NCBI GenBank assembly: GCA_012103255.1
Contig: WLXD01000001.1
Coordinates: 558,001-622,000 of the forward strand
Direction: 5' to 3'
DNA from: Acidobacteriota bacterium
GTDB lineage: Bacteria > Acidobacteriota > UBA890 > WLXD01
DNA: 64,000 bases
The translations under genes were made by a program, and so were the position numbers. The notes beneath the pieces are model-generated. The model saw only the letters and a program-made list of their open reading frames with translations, was not told where the DNA came from and did not search any database. Positions 8,547 through 16,754 of this stretch are shown here, piece by piece; within the stretch, counting starts at the first letter, position 1, and every line of letters starts with the position of its first letter.

Positions 8547-10097
8547 CGGTTGGCTCCTGAAATCTGGTCGTCGGGAACATCGAGTTCGGAACGGAGGCGC
8601 TCAAGTTCGGATTCGAGTCGCGCCCGAGTCGCCGACATGGCCGGGTCATCGTAGCGATTCGTGACCTCGTGAGGGTCGGTGGCGATCTCGAAGAGCTCCC
8701 ACGCGCCCAGCTCTGGATAGTGGATCAGTTTGTGATCCGCCGTCACGACACCGTAGTGCACGGGCACTGCGTGCGGGCCGTCGGACTCGTAGTAGTGGTA
8801 GTAGAAGGAGTCCCGCAGCGCGCTGCTTTCACCGGACACGAGGTCGACCAGGCTGAGGCCCTGCATGTCGCCCGGCACCGACGCACCGGCCACTTCGAGG
8901 AACGTTGGCGCCAGGTCCAGGTTGGCAGCGAGTGCGGATGTGGCCGAGGAGGCCTCGATGTGACCAGGCCAGCGCATCACCATGGGCGTGCGCAGCGACT
9001 CCTCGTAGATCCAGCGCTTGTCATACCAGCCGTGCTCGCCCAGGTAGAAGCCCTGATCTGATGTGTAGACGATCAGCGTGTTGTCCGCGAGGCCTGACGT
9101 ATCGAGGTAGTCCAGCACGCGGCCAACGTTGTCGTCGATGGACGCAATCGTGCGCAGGTAGTCCTTCAGGTACTCCTGGTACTTCCATCGAACGAGGTCT
9201 TCGCCGATCGGAAGGTCTGCGAGAAACGCCTCGTTGCGCGCGCCGTAGGCACGGTCCCACGCGGATTGCTGGGCAACCGAGAGACGTCCGTCCATCCCGT
9301 TCCAGAAGTTCACTTCCCACTCGAGCATGCCGGGCGGCGTCGGTCGCACCTTGAGGTCGTAGCTCAAGGTCATTGTGCCGATCGATTTCCATTTCCTGGG
9401 TGGCAGCGCCGGGGGCGCGCGTGGCGTAGTCGTCGAAGAGCGTGGGCGGCTCGGGGAAGACGGTGTCCGCAAACGTCGTGAGGTGGTCCGGGCCCGGCAT
9501 CCAGTTGCGATGTGGCGCTTTGTGCCCGAGCCACATGAAGAACGGACGTTCTTGGTCGCGGCCGTTGCCCATCCAGTCGATCGCCAGATCCGTGACGATG
9601 TCGCTGACGTAGCCCTCGCGGCGAATCGTGCCGTCCGGCGTACGCAGGTCGGGGTTGTAGTAGTGGCCCTGTCCGGGCAGCACTTCCCAGGTATCGAACC
9701 CAACGGGTTCGCTCTTGAGGTGCCACTTTCCAAACGCCGCAGTTTGATAGCCGGCCGCCTGCAGCATCCTCGGAAGCGTGGGCTGCGTGGCGTCGAACTC
9801 ATCGACGTTGTCGAGCACCCCGTTGGTGTGGCTGTATTTTCCGGTGATGATCACCGCGCGGGCTGGAGCGCATATGGAGTTGGTCACCAGCGCGCGATCG
9901 AAGCGAATTCCTTCTGCCGCGATCCGGTCGATGTTCGGCGTCTCGTTCAGAATCGAGCCGTAGGCCCCGATGGCCTGATAGGCGTGATCGTCCGCGATGA
10001 TCAGCAGAATGTTGGGTGCCGCCGGGGCGGCCGCCTGGTTGCAGGCGACGCCTGCGAGGAGGCCCGCCAAGAGGAGCGCACGCGGGGATCGATTCAT
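8543..10097 (-). pseudogene. Sulfatase with apparent single-base frameshift
   Basis: The first part (10097 to about 9375) reads a signal/lipoprotein-like N-terminus, PNILLIIADDHAY, and the formylglycine motif C76-A-P78-A-R80 (CxPxR). The second part (about 9374 to 8543) is in the next frame and reads MTLSYDLKV, YTSDQGFYLGEHGWYDKRW and the ordinary C-terminus. Removing one A at about 9374 joins them as ...EIDRH-MTLSYDLKV..., the natural continuation in this family, giving about 517 residues. Ends and couplings are intact: ATGA with rimK upstream and ATGA with the M1 gene downstream. Either the gene is recently inactivated or one base is a consensus error. Confidence 0.82.
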
Positions 10098-11008
10098 CGG
10101 CGGCGGCGTTTGCGGCGCTTGCGGCGTCGCCGTTGTGCATGGCGGCGCTCGAGGTGGGCGTAGATTTCCGCGGCGACGTCGATGCTGCTGGCCGTCTCGA
10201 TGCCTTCGAGGCCGGGGGAGGAATTGACCTCCAGCACCAGCGGGCCCCGGTCGGAGCGCAGCAAGTCGACACCAGCGACCTTGAGCCCAAGGGCCTCCAC
10301 GGCTTCGACAGCTGTCCGTCGTTCCTTCTTGGTCAGGAGAACCGGTTCGGCCGATCCGCCGCGATGCAGGTTCGAACGGAACTCGCCGGGCGCACCCTGG
10401 CGCCGTATTGCAGCGACAACCTTCGTACCCACCACGAGAGCGCGCACGTCCGCACCCTCTGACTCCGCAATGAACTCCTGCACCAGGATGTTGGCATCGA
10501 GAGCGCGGAACGCCTCGATGACCGACGTCGCGGCCTTGTTGGTTTCCGCGAGAACGACGCCCAGGCCCTGGGTTCCCTCGAGGAGCTTGATCACGAGCGG
10601 CGTGCCGCCCACGACCTTGATCAGGCTGTCCACGTCTTTCGTGGAGTGGGCAAAGCTGGTGATCGGGAGTCCGACGCCCTTCTGGGCGAGAATCTGCATC
10701 GCTTTGAGTTTGTCGCGCGAACGCGCAATCGGGTCCGACTCGTTGGCGCAGAGCACACCCATGGCCTCGAACTGCCGCACCACCGCGGCACCGTAGAACG
10801 TGTAGCTGGCGCCAATTCGAGGAATGACGGCGTCGACACCCGTGATCGATTCGCCGGCGTACATCACCTGGGGTCGGCGCGACGTGATGTTCATGTAGCA
10901 GCGCAGGTAGTCCACCACCACGACGTCGTGTCCGCGTTCGCGGCCGGCTTCGACCAGGCGGTTCGTCGAGTAGAGGGTCCGCTTCCGCGACATGATCAGG
11001 ACGCGCAT
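10094..11008 (-). CDS. rimK: RimK-like ATP-grasp ligase with poly-basic tail
   Basis: The 304-residue ATP-grasp enzyme of the RimK family adds glutamate to a protein or small-molecule acceptor; the known E. coli target is the C-terminus of ribosomal protein S6. Recognisable segments are [60 protein letters not shown] and the metal/ATP site [14 protein letters not shown]. The catalytic features look complete. The last residues ([14 protein letters not shown]) form an unusual basic tail encoded by a low-complexity GCG/GCC-rich stretch. The RimB-like gene lies immediately upstream, the usual partner. The TGA stop overlaps the sulfatase ATG. Confidence 0.88.
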   Translation of the reverse strand: MRVLIMSRKRTLYSTNRLVEAGRERGHDVVVVDYLRCYMNITSRRPQVMYAGESITGVDAVIPRIGASYTFYGAAVVRQFEAMGVLCANESDPIARSRDKLKAMQILAQKGVGLPITSFAHSTKDVDSLIKVVGGTPLVIKLLEGTQGLGVVLAETNKAATSVIEAFRALDANILVQEFIAESEGADVRALVVGTKVVAAIRRQGAPGEFRSNLHRGGSAEPVLLTKKERRTAVEAVEALGLKVAGVDLLRSDRGPLVLEVNSSPGLEGIETASSIDVAAEIYAHLERRHAQRRRRKRRKRRRR

Positions 11009-11020
11009 AGCTGCCTCAGC

Positions 11021-11473
11021 CTACTGACGTTCGGACGCGAGCCAGGAACGGCCCGGATCCACGAGAAAACGTCGACGAATCGCACGCCGACCGAGCAGGA
11101 GTCGAAACCCCATCATCGCCCGATCGGTGAGCGTGAGTTCGATGGTCCAGGCATCGTCGCCCAGTTGGATCGTGGTTTCCACCACCGGCCGCAATTCACG
11201 GGTGCCGTCCGAGCTCCGCACGTAGCGTTCGTCGATAAGCGCCGCCTCGCAGCGAACGCTGGGCCGAGTCTTCCGCTGTTGCGGGTGAACGCTGAAACGG
11301 ATGAAGTCGATCCCACCCTTGCGCGCGGTGGCAACACGAACTGCGTGCAACGCGGACGTGCGAGCGCCGGTATCGACCTTCGCTTTCACGGCATCTATGC
11401 CGAGGTCGGGCAGTGCCACCCATTCGCGCCAGCCGATCGGCTTCGGGCTACGCTTGCGGCGCTTTCGGGTCAT
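11021..11473 (-). CDS. RimB-like retropepsin-fold protein ('ATP-dependent zinc protease' family)
   Basis: This is a 150-residue protein of the COG4067 family, members of which have an aspartic-protease (retropepsin-like) fold and sit beside rimK. The motif VDTGARTSALHA carries the putative catalytic Asp, and LTDRAMMGFRLLLGRRAI is the conserved C-terminal segment. The ATG at 11473 (MTRKRRKRSPKPIGWREWVALPD) is chosen over a longer frame because the longer version would run into the tRNA gene at 11507-11579. In other bacteria the RimB/RimK pair controls poly-glutamylation; the same pairing is inferred here. rimK starts 12 bases downstream. Confidence 0.82.
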   Translation of the reverse strand: MTRKRRKRSPKPIGWREWVALPDLGIDAVKAKVDTGARTSALHAVRVATARKGGIDFIRFSVHPQQRKTRPSVRCEAALIDERYVRSSDGTRELRPVVETTIQLGDDAWTIELTLTDRAMMGFRLLLGRRAIRRRFLVDPGRSWLASERQ

Positions 11474-11498
11474 GACGCGCTCCGGGAGCTGCGGCCAT

Positions 11499-11505
11499 AA
11501 AAAAA
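11499..11505 (-). terminator. T-run directly after tRNA-Asn
   Basis: Seven consecutive T residues on the minus strand begin one base past the tRNA discriminator region. The tRNA acceptor structure followed by this tract could act as the transcription end. No separate hairpin is present. Confidence 0.4.
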
Positions 11506-11506
11506 G

Positions 11507-11579
11507 CTCCTGAGGCAGGACTTGAACCTGCAACCCTCCGGTTAACAGCCGGATGCTCTGCCAATTGAGCTACTCAGGA
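11507..11579 (-). tRNA. tRNA-Asn (anticodon GTT)
   Basis: The minus strand folds into a full cloverleaf: acceptor TCCTGAG/CTCAGGA, D stem GCTC/GAGC, anticodon stem TCCGG/CCGGA around loop CTGTTAA (anticodon GTT, Asn), variable GGGTT, and T arm GCAGG-TTCAAGT-CCTGC. The discriminator base is G and no CCA is encoded. The nearby integrative element did not use this tRNA as its target. Confidence 0.95.
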
Positions 11580-11692
11580 ACCAGAAAATAGGCCAGCCCG
11601 ACACGTGTTTCACCGCGCCCGGCCGCGAAGGAAAAGGTAGCACCGAGGGGCGACGTCGACAAGAACTTCTAGTAGCGATCTCGGCGGTTCGG

Positions 11693-12295
11693 CTAGAGCT
11701 CGCGACGGCCTTCGAGCGCACGCGACATGGTCACCTCGTCGACATACTCGATGTCGCCACCCACCGGGATCCCCGCAGCGATCCGTGTTACCGCCACGCC
11801 TAGCGGCTTGAGGAGCCGCGCGAGGTAGGCGGCAGTGGCTTCGCCTTCCACCGTGGGATTCGTCGCGACGATAACCTCACGAATCGAACCCTCGCGGACG
11901 CGACGTTCGAGTTGCCCGAGGTGCAGTTCGTCGGGCCCCACGCCGTCGAGCGGAGACAGCGATCCACCGAGCACGTGGTAGCGGCCCCGGAAGTGACTCG
12001 TGCGCTCGATGGTGGCCAGATCATGGCCTTCCTCGACCACGCACAGAACCGAGTCGTCTCGGCCCGTGTCGGCGCAGTAGCGGCAGGGATCGTCATCCGT
12101 GAGGAGATTGCATTCGCCGCAGGGCTTGATCCGGCGCCGTACTTCGAGGATCGCGTCGGCGAGTTCCTGAGCTTCGGTGGCCGGCGCCTTCAGCAGATAG
12201 AAGGCAAGCCGCTGGGCGGTCTTGCGGCCGACGGTTGGGAGCCGCTGCAGGCGTTCGATCAGGTCAGCAAGCGATCCGGATTCGGTGAAGCTCAA
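11693..12295 (-). CDS. recR: Recombination protein RecR
   Basis: The 200-residue protein has the RecR layout: N-terminal helix-hairpin-helix (LPTVGRKTAQRLAFYLL), a C4 zinc finger CGECNLLTDDDPCRYC, and a Toprim domain (ILCVVEEGHDLATIERT ... VIVATNPTVEGEATAAYLARLL). RecR works with RecF/RecO in loading RecA at single-strand gaps. The start is TTG at 12295, three bases after the ybaB TAG, so it is the second gene of the ybaB-recR unit. Both are severed from dnaX by the inserted element, so their transcription now depends on sequence at the element's left end or on internal promoters. Confidence 0.96.
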   Translation of the reverse strand: MSFTESGSLADLIERLQRLPTVGRKTAQRLAFYLLKAPATEAQELADAILEVRRRIKPCGECNLLTDDDPCRYCADTGRDDSVLCVVEEGHDLATIERTSHFRGRYHVLGGSLSPLDGVGPDELHLGQLERRVREGSIREVIVATNPTVEGEATAAYLARLLKPLGVAVTRIAAGIPVGGDIEYVDEVTMSRALEGRREL

Positions 12296-12298
12296 TGT

Positions 12299-12601
12299 CT
12301 AGCCGAGCATTCCGCCGAGGCCCGGAGGCATCATGCCGCTCATCTTGCTCTGTACTTCCTCGTCCACGCGCCGGGAGGCTTCGTTTACGGCGGCGACCAC
12401 CAGGTCCTGAAGCATCTCGACCTCTTCCGGGTCGACGACGGCCGGGTCGATCGCCAGTTCGATGAGGTCCTTCTGCCCGTTGAGGGTCGCCGTGACCACG
12501 CTGCCGCCGGCGGAGGCGCTCACGCGCAGGTCGGCGAGATCAGCCGCCAGCTTGTCCTGCATCTGCTGCGCCTGCTGCATCATCCGCTTCATGTTGACCA
12601 T
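12299..12601 (-). CDS. ybaB: YbaB/EbfC-family nucleoid-associated protein, rebuilt at element junction
   Basis: The 100-residue DNA-binding protein (MVNMKRMMQQAQQMQDKLAADLADL..., ending PPGLGGMLG) has the standard YbaB length and sequence and forms a tweezer-shaped dimer. The ATG at 12601 sits inside the left 37-bp att repeat: the ribosome binding site GAGG and the first codons belong to the repeat, and dnaX is no longer upstream. Comparison with the copy behind dnaX (MVNMKKM...) shows that the first codons are duplicated and differ at codon 6 (Arg versus Lys). The protein appears intact, so integration preserves the gene. Confidence 0.95.
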   Translation of the reverse strand: MVNMKRMMQQAQQMQDKLAADLADLRVSASAGGSVVTATLNGQKDLIELAIDPAVVDPEEVEMLQDLVVAAVNEASRRVDEEVQSKMSGMMPPGLGGMLG

Positions 12602-12617
12602 CGGAGTTCCTCTACCG
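12581..12617. repeat. Left attachment-site repeat (ybaB side)
   Basis: This copy overlaps codons 1-7 of ybaB and its ribosome binding site. It shares CTTCATGTTGACCATC and GAGTTCCTCTACCG with the copy at 27054-27090; mismatches are at two bases in codon 6 and one base just before the start codon. Sharing a protein-coding 5' end rather than a tRNA 3' end is unusual for tyrosine integrases. Confidence 0.85.
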
Positions 12618-12620
12618 CTA

Positions 12621-12626
12621 ATTATC
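12621..12626 (-). promoter_or_regulatory. Possible -10 for ybaB-recR supplied by the element
   Basis: The minus strand reads GATAAT 20-25 bases upstream of the ybaB start codon within an AT-rich stretch (12618-12650), unlike the surrounding GC-rich DNA. The -35 is weak. It could replace transcription formerly arriving from dnaX. Confidence 0.3.
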
Positions 12627-12673
12627 TGAAAACAAAGAATTTACGTAGTATCACCCTACCGGTGTTCCGGCCA

Positions 12674-12701
12674 TGGGTGCGTGGCGGGTGCGTCTGGGTG
12701 C
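12674..12701 (+). repeat. Arm-type integrase sites, left end (three GGGTGC copies)
   Basis: GGGTGC occurs at 12675, 12686 and 12696, that is every 10-11 bp, on one face of the helix. The first two sit in TGGGTGCGTGGCGGGTGCGT, which is repeated with two mismatches at 26825-26844 near the other end. Position and phasing match arm-type binding sites of a tyrosine integrase. Confidence 0.55.
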
Positions 12702-13486
12702 AAGAAAGAGAGGTGCGTTCGACCATCCGCACATCGGTCGAGACCGTCCTTGTTGTCAGGGTACGACACAGCCCGCGCCTAGGCTACGCGGCGGGGTACC
12801 GGTGGGCTCTGGAGCTGCCGGGTGGGGGGTATCGGAGTCCCGAGGTGGCCGTGGCCGATCCCGCGCGCCCGATACTCCTGGAATTGCGCCCCTACCGGGC
12901 GGGGGCGATTCGCCGGGTCAGGCGCGTTCGTGCACGTCTCCACACGTTCGGCTCCAGAAGGACTCGACTCACTCGACGACAGGATCCGATCCGCGCTCCT
13001 TCTTCAATGTCAGGAATCAAACCTGGACCTGTCACTATGAGTGACATATAGTTGGCCTATGCCGAGACACGATCCTGATGAGAGCGAAGTAATTGTGGTG
13101 CCTGGCCCAGGATTCTTGGGAAAGGCACTGGGCGCGCGAGTAGCTGCGGAACTACCGGACCTCGAGGTGCTCGTCGTGATGTACGCGCACCACGGGTGCG
13201 TCGCTTCGCCGCGTCGGCGATGGTTGCTTGCCGCACGATCGTTCTCTCTGAGATCGTCTCGTTCGGAGCTCGTTTTCAGGTTCCCGGGTCTGCCTGTCGC
13301 AGATCCGGCGCCGCGTCGGTGGCCTGTTCCCAGCTCGGATCAGCCGCCTCAGTCCGTCCCGGCCATCCTCACGCAGGCGTGGCCAGTCAACTCCTCCTCT
13401 TGCGGCAGACCGCTCGGGCTAGACCAGCAATCGCTGGACTATTTCGAGGACGGTTTTGCAATCCCAAGAAAGGAAGGAGGAGTGAC
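12702..13486. other. Element left-end region without a convincing gene
   Basis: Nearly 800 bases separate the arm sites from the first supported gene. Frames open here (for example 13059-13580, beginning with a plausible VIVVPGPGFLGKALGARVAAELPDLEVLVV stretch) lose coding character after about 45 residues and become Arg/Ser-rich, so at most a gene fragment is present. A TGTCACT-ATG-AGTGACA palindrome lies at 13030-13046. The rest is GC-rich sequence in which I see nothing further. Confidence 0.45.
13030..13046. promoter_or_regulatory. Perfect 7-bp palindrome, candidate HTH operator
   Basis: TGTCACT and AGTGACA flank a 3-base centre, forming a 17-bp perfect inverted repeat followed by ATAGTT. 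It is upstream of the small ORF and XRE gene at 13487-13951 and could be the binding site of that XRE protein. Confidence 0.4.
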
Positions 13487-13675
13487 GTGGACCGACAATG
13501 GAAGCGCCTCGTCGAGTTGCTCGATCGCGCTCGCAAGGAGCTGGGAGACCCTGCATTCAATGCAATCCGCGCGGCCCTAGGCCAGGCGGTACTGCGCAAG
13601 GCAGCGCGCTCGTCGCGCGAGCTGTTCGCGGTGGTGTGGGACATATTGGTGGACCTTCAGGGACCGCCCGAATAG
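13487..13675 (+). CDS. Small helical protein with strong ribosome binding site
   Basis: This 62-residue protein starts at GTG (VDRQWKRLVELLDRARKELGDPAFNAI...) and is preceded at 6-7 bases by AAAGGAAGGAGG, one of the strongest Shine-Dalgarno sequences in the window. It is predicted fully helical with amphipathic repeats and no membrane span. The frame extends upstream, but that part has no coding character, and the ribosome site fixes the start. It is followed 33 bases later by the XRE gene. A toxin, antitoxin or regulator role is possible; nothing in the sequence decides. Confidence 0.55.
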   Translation: MDRQWKRLVELLDRARKELGDPAFNAIRAALGQAVLRKAARSSRELFAVVWDILVDLQGPPE

Positions 13676-13708
13676 ATCGGAGACTGATCAATCGAATATC
13701 GCGCCGCG

Positions 13709-13951
13709 TTGGGCGAAGTTCTGCGGGCCTACCGGGAGGAAGCTCAACTTAGCCAGCGAGCGCTCGCTGACCGAGCAGTGCTCGCCCGAAGCTACGTGAT
13801 TCACATCGAGCAGGGCGAGAGGCTTCCGAGCTTCAAGACGCTCGCCCGAATAGCCGACGTGCTCGGCGTACGAATGGGTGAGGTTCTCGATCGAGTCGAT
13901 CGAGATCATCCGACAGCCCTCAGCGCCTTCCTGGCGGCGCTACACGACTAG
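13709..13951 (+). CDS. XRE-family helix-turn-helix regulator
   Basis: The 80-residue protein is essentially one HTH_3 domain: LGEVLRAYREEAQLSQRALADRAVLARSYVIHIEQGERLPSFKTLARIADVLGV. The start is uncertain: TTG 13709 is the first standard start codon, but residues encoded just upstream (EYRAA) also look native. It sits directly behind the small protein gene and upstream of the membrane protein/DUF3761/KAP genes, so it is the natural candidate regulator of that cargo, perhaps acting at the 13030 palindrome. Confidence 0.78.
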   Translation: MGEVLRAYREEAQLSQRALADRAVLARSYVIHIEQGERLPSFKTLARIADVLGVRMGEVLDRVDRDHPTALSAFLAALHD

Positions 13952-14202
13952 CCACGTTCCGGGGCGACGGGCGCCGTGTGGACGGAGTCCCCACCCCGAA
14001 CCGGCGGGTTGCGACCGGTCCGGCGATCCATTGACATCGCGAAGCCGCCATGGCGGACACGGAGGAGAAGTAGCACGGTAGACCGCACCAACCTCCGCTT
14101 CCGTTCGGTCGCGCGCCGAGGAGATTTCCGAACGCAGCTTCGCAAACCGCGACTCCGCTCGGTTCTCCTAGGCGACGGAGCCGCGACCTACGGAGGAAGT
14201 AG

Positions 14203-15331
14203 ATGGAAACGGGGCCAGCCCAGAAAGAGCCAGCGGTGGGGCGCTTCTTCAGACTCCTACGATCTCACTGGCTGGCGATCACGACGATTTACATCGTGCT
14301 TAGCGGCGCAACTTACTTGGTTTTTGAGTTTCAGCGGGCGAGCGACATCGCCTTCACGATGCGCGCTTCCACCGAAATGTTGGATGGTCTCGACCAACTG
14401 AGCTCACTACTAGATCGGATCGCCTTCCAAGCAACGGTCCTCGTGGCGGGCTTGTCGGCAATCGCCCTAACCGCAGCGCTGGTGAAGTATCTGAATATGC
14501 CCGGAAGCTCGGCCATGCGGGCGGGCGACCGGACGGGGGGGGGGCCAGCGCGTCTCTCAGAACATGCGCGTCATGTTCGAACGCTATCGCGCTTCCGCCG
14601 ACGTGCGACTGGACGCGCTCGACCAGAAGCTGGACGCGTTGCGGGCGCGAACGGAGGCGCAGTCGGCCACGGTTCCGGAAGTTATCTCAGAGAGCGCACG
14701 AGCTCAGATTGTCGAGGCGCTTCGGGCCAGGCTCTCGGCGGAAGTGACCGGCGACATGCTAGCCGAAATAGAAGCCCGATACGGCGATCCGATCCGGCAG
14801 GCTGCGAGTGTGGATGCGATCGATGATCGTATCGGGCAGATGCGAGACCGGCTGGTGGACGAAATCGAAGCACTTAGGCGGCGAGGGAACTTAAACCTGA
14901 TACTCGGAACGCTCGCCACCAGCGCGGCACTCGCGATAACCCTTTGGTATGTGACCAACACCGACCTTGGTTCGGTCGAGATCACGCTGGCAGGAATCTC
15001 CGCCTACTACTTACCGCGCGTGTCGGTTGCGATCTTCGTGCAAGTATTTGCGTTTTTCTTCTTGCGTTTGTATCGATACAGCCTCACGGAGATCAAGTAC
15101 TTCCAAAACGAACTCACGAATGTTGAGGCTCGTTGGGTGGCCTTGCGAGCCTCCGTCGAGCAGGACGAGGAGACTCGGCGCGAGGTGGTTCGTTCGCTCG
15201 CCACGACCGAGCGTAACTTCGTCCTGAAGAAGGGCGAGACCACGGTCCCCCATGGGCCTGCCGTGGACCCCGGCGAGACCAAGGGGATTATCGAGGCGAT
15301 CTCCGGACTGATCACCAGTGCGAAGAAGTAG
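14203..15331 (+). pseudogene. Four-helix membrane coiled-coil protein, frameshifted at a G10 tract
   Basis: The first frame (from ATG 14203, after GGAGGAAG) encodes two membrane spans (WLAITTIYIVLSGATYLVF; FQATVLVAGLSAIALTAAL). The second frame, to 15331, encodes a coiled coil (LDALDQKLDALRART), two further spans (LILGTLATSAALAITLWYV; SVAIFVQVFAFFFL) and a charged tail. They are offset by one base at a run of ten G (14535-14544); nine G would give one protein of about 375 residues. The tract could be a sequencing artefact, a phase-variable switch or a slippage site. The downstream DUF3761 gene overlaps its end by 14 bases. I do not recognise the family. Confidence 0.68.
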
Positions 15332-16661
15332 CCGCCGGACCATCGTAGTCATCGCGGTCCTAGCGGTGATAGGCGGCGCATCAGCTCCAGTGGCCGACGC
15401 ACAGAACTTGAGCCGTCAAGTTCTGTATTCGGGAAGTCACAACGGCACGGAAATCCTAGCGCTGTCCGTCGGAAGTGTGCCTACACAAGCGCAGCTCGAC
15501 GCCATCGCAGAGGAGTTACTCGCCTCTGATACACGGTTGTTGATCTACCGGGGATATCCGAGCCTTTCGGAAGCGCGCCCGATCGCCGTCTACCAGGATG
15601 GCCAAAGGGCTCTGATCGACCTGGAGGCACCGGTCACGCGCTCGGGGACCACGGTCCAGAGCGAGATCTCGAGTGCGGTTCGCTCCAGCGGTCGTCGGAC
15701 GGGCGCGACGTGCAAGGACGGAAGTAGCAGCAGTGCGACCGGGCGAGGTGCCTGCAGCCACCATGGTGGTGTCCGCCGGTGGCGCTACGGAACGACGCGC
15801 GACACGAACAAGGTAGTCGCGTCGATATGCGCCGACTTGAAGCTGGTTGCCGGCGAGAGATGCGGACGTATGCCGTCGATCGCGAAGGTTCGGAACACTC
15901 GGTACGCGGTTCCATCGAAAGTGCGCGGGGTTTCCTTCTTGCCGGAACCTTCAACGAGTCCCGCCGCTGGGGCGACGCTCGGAGTCGGCGCGATCTCCGG
16001 CGCCGCCGTGGCGCGCGTCCCGGCACTACCGCCTTTCGATCAGACTGCTGCCGAGGTCGACGGAACCGCCGAAGTGACCGATGTGAACGTCAAATGGGGA
16101 TCCGTTGGCCAGGGTCTCGCAGCCTCGTCGAGGTGGGAGATCTCCATTTCGCGGCGATCAATGCGATCCGCTGAAGCAGGCGTCGAGCTACAGCTCGTCG
16201 ATGCCGCCGGCGAGACAGTCTGGCGTCAGGTGGTGGCGGCGCGGCTAGGCGGAGGCAACGAAATGGTCCGGGCCGAGGCCGTGGTTCCCAGGAATGCCGT
16301 AGCTGCTGCGGTTGACTACTCGGCAGATCTTCTTTGGGTACATCACCAAGGTCCGGAGCCGGTTGTAGCGCCCAACGAGCGGGGCACAACCGGTCCGGAT
16401 CCGGCGACCGTGGAGTACTGGGGGATGACCGCGACGACTCACTTCCCCGGACGTCGCGGACTTACGAGCGGGACAGTCGACTGTTTCTTGCAGCTTCCCG
16501 TCGTTGAGGATTCCGATAGTGGTGTGTTGGTGCCGGAGACATCCTTCACTACGATTGAACGTCGTAGGAATGCTGCGGGCGTGGAGATGCTTCGTGTGGA
16601 GTTGAGCGGCGGGACCAGGTGCTGGCTTGAGGCGTCTCGAGTAGCGACAGTTGATCGCTGA
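15318..16661 (+). CDS. Secreted protein with DUF3761-like motif
   Basis: The 447-residue product has a signal peptide (1-29, ending ADAQ). Around residues 131-153 it carries CKDGSSSSATGRGACSHHGG, the two-Cys, HHGG-containing pattern of DUF3761, a domain often attached to secreted or envelope proteins. The C-terminal half has beta-rich sequence with two further Cys (DCFLQL, TRCWLE) that may form a disulfide. GTG 15318 overlaps the end of the membrane protein gene by 14 bases, so the two are probably expressed together. The KAP NTPase gene follows 93 bases later. The function is unknown; an envelope sensor for the KAP module is a guess. Confidence 0.62.
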   Translation: MRRSSRRTIVVIAVLAVIGGASAPVADAQNLSRQVLYSGSHNGTEILALSVGSVPTQAQLDAIAEELLASDTRLLIYRGYPSLSEARPIAVYQDGQRALIDLEAPVTRSGTTVQSEISSAVRSSGRRTGATCKDGSSSSATGRGACSHHGGVRRWRYGTTRDTNKVVASICADLKLVAGERCGRMPSIAKVRNTRYAVPSKVRGVSFLPEPSTSPAAGATLGVGAISGAAVARVPALPPFDQTAAEVDGTAEVTDVNVKWGSVGQGLAASSRWEISISRRSMRSAEAGVELQLVDAAGETVWRQVVAARLGGGNEMVRAEAVVPRNAVAAAVDYSADLLWVHHQGPEPVVAPNERGTTGPDPATVEYWGMTATTHFPGRRGLTSGTVDCFLQLPVVEDSDSGVLVPETSFTTIERRRNAAGVEMLRVELSGGTRCWLEASRVATVDR

Positions 16662-16754
16662 GAGGACCTGCGCGCGCGCCAAGCCAAACTGACGACGACC
16701 ACCTTGTCGCCAATATGTCGGCGTTCAAAGGCCGGCGCAGATGGACGAATAGTC

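Noticed and set aside
11507-11579. tRNA-Asn as the element's attachment site
   Set aside because: No second copy of the tRNA 3' end was seen at the other end; the repeats map to ybaB instead.
13041-13580. Possible 179-codon gene at the element left end
   Set aside because: Only the first 45 codons look coding; the rest is low-complexity and overlaps the well-supported small gene at 13487.
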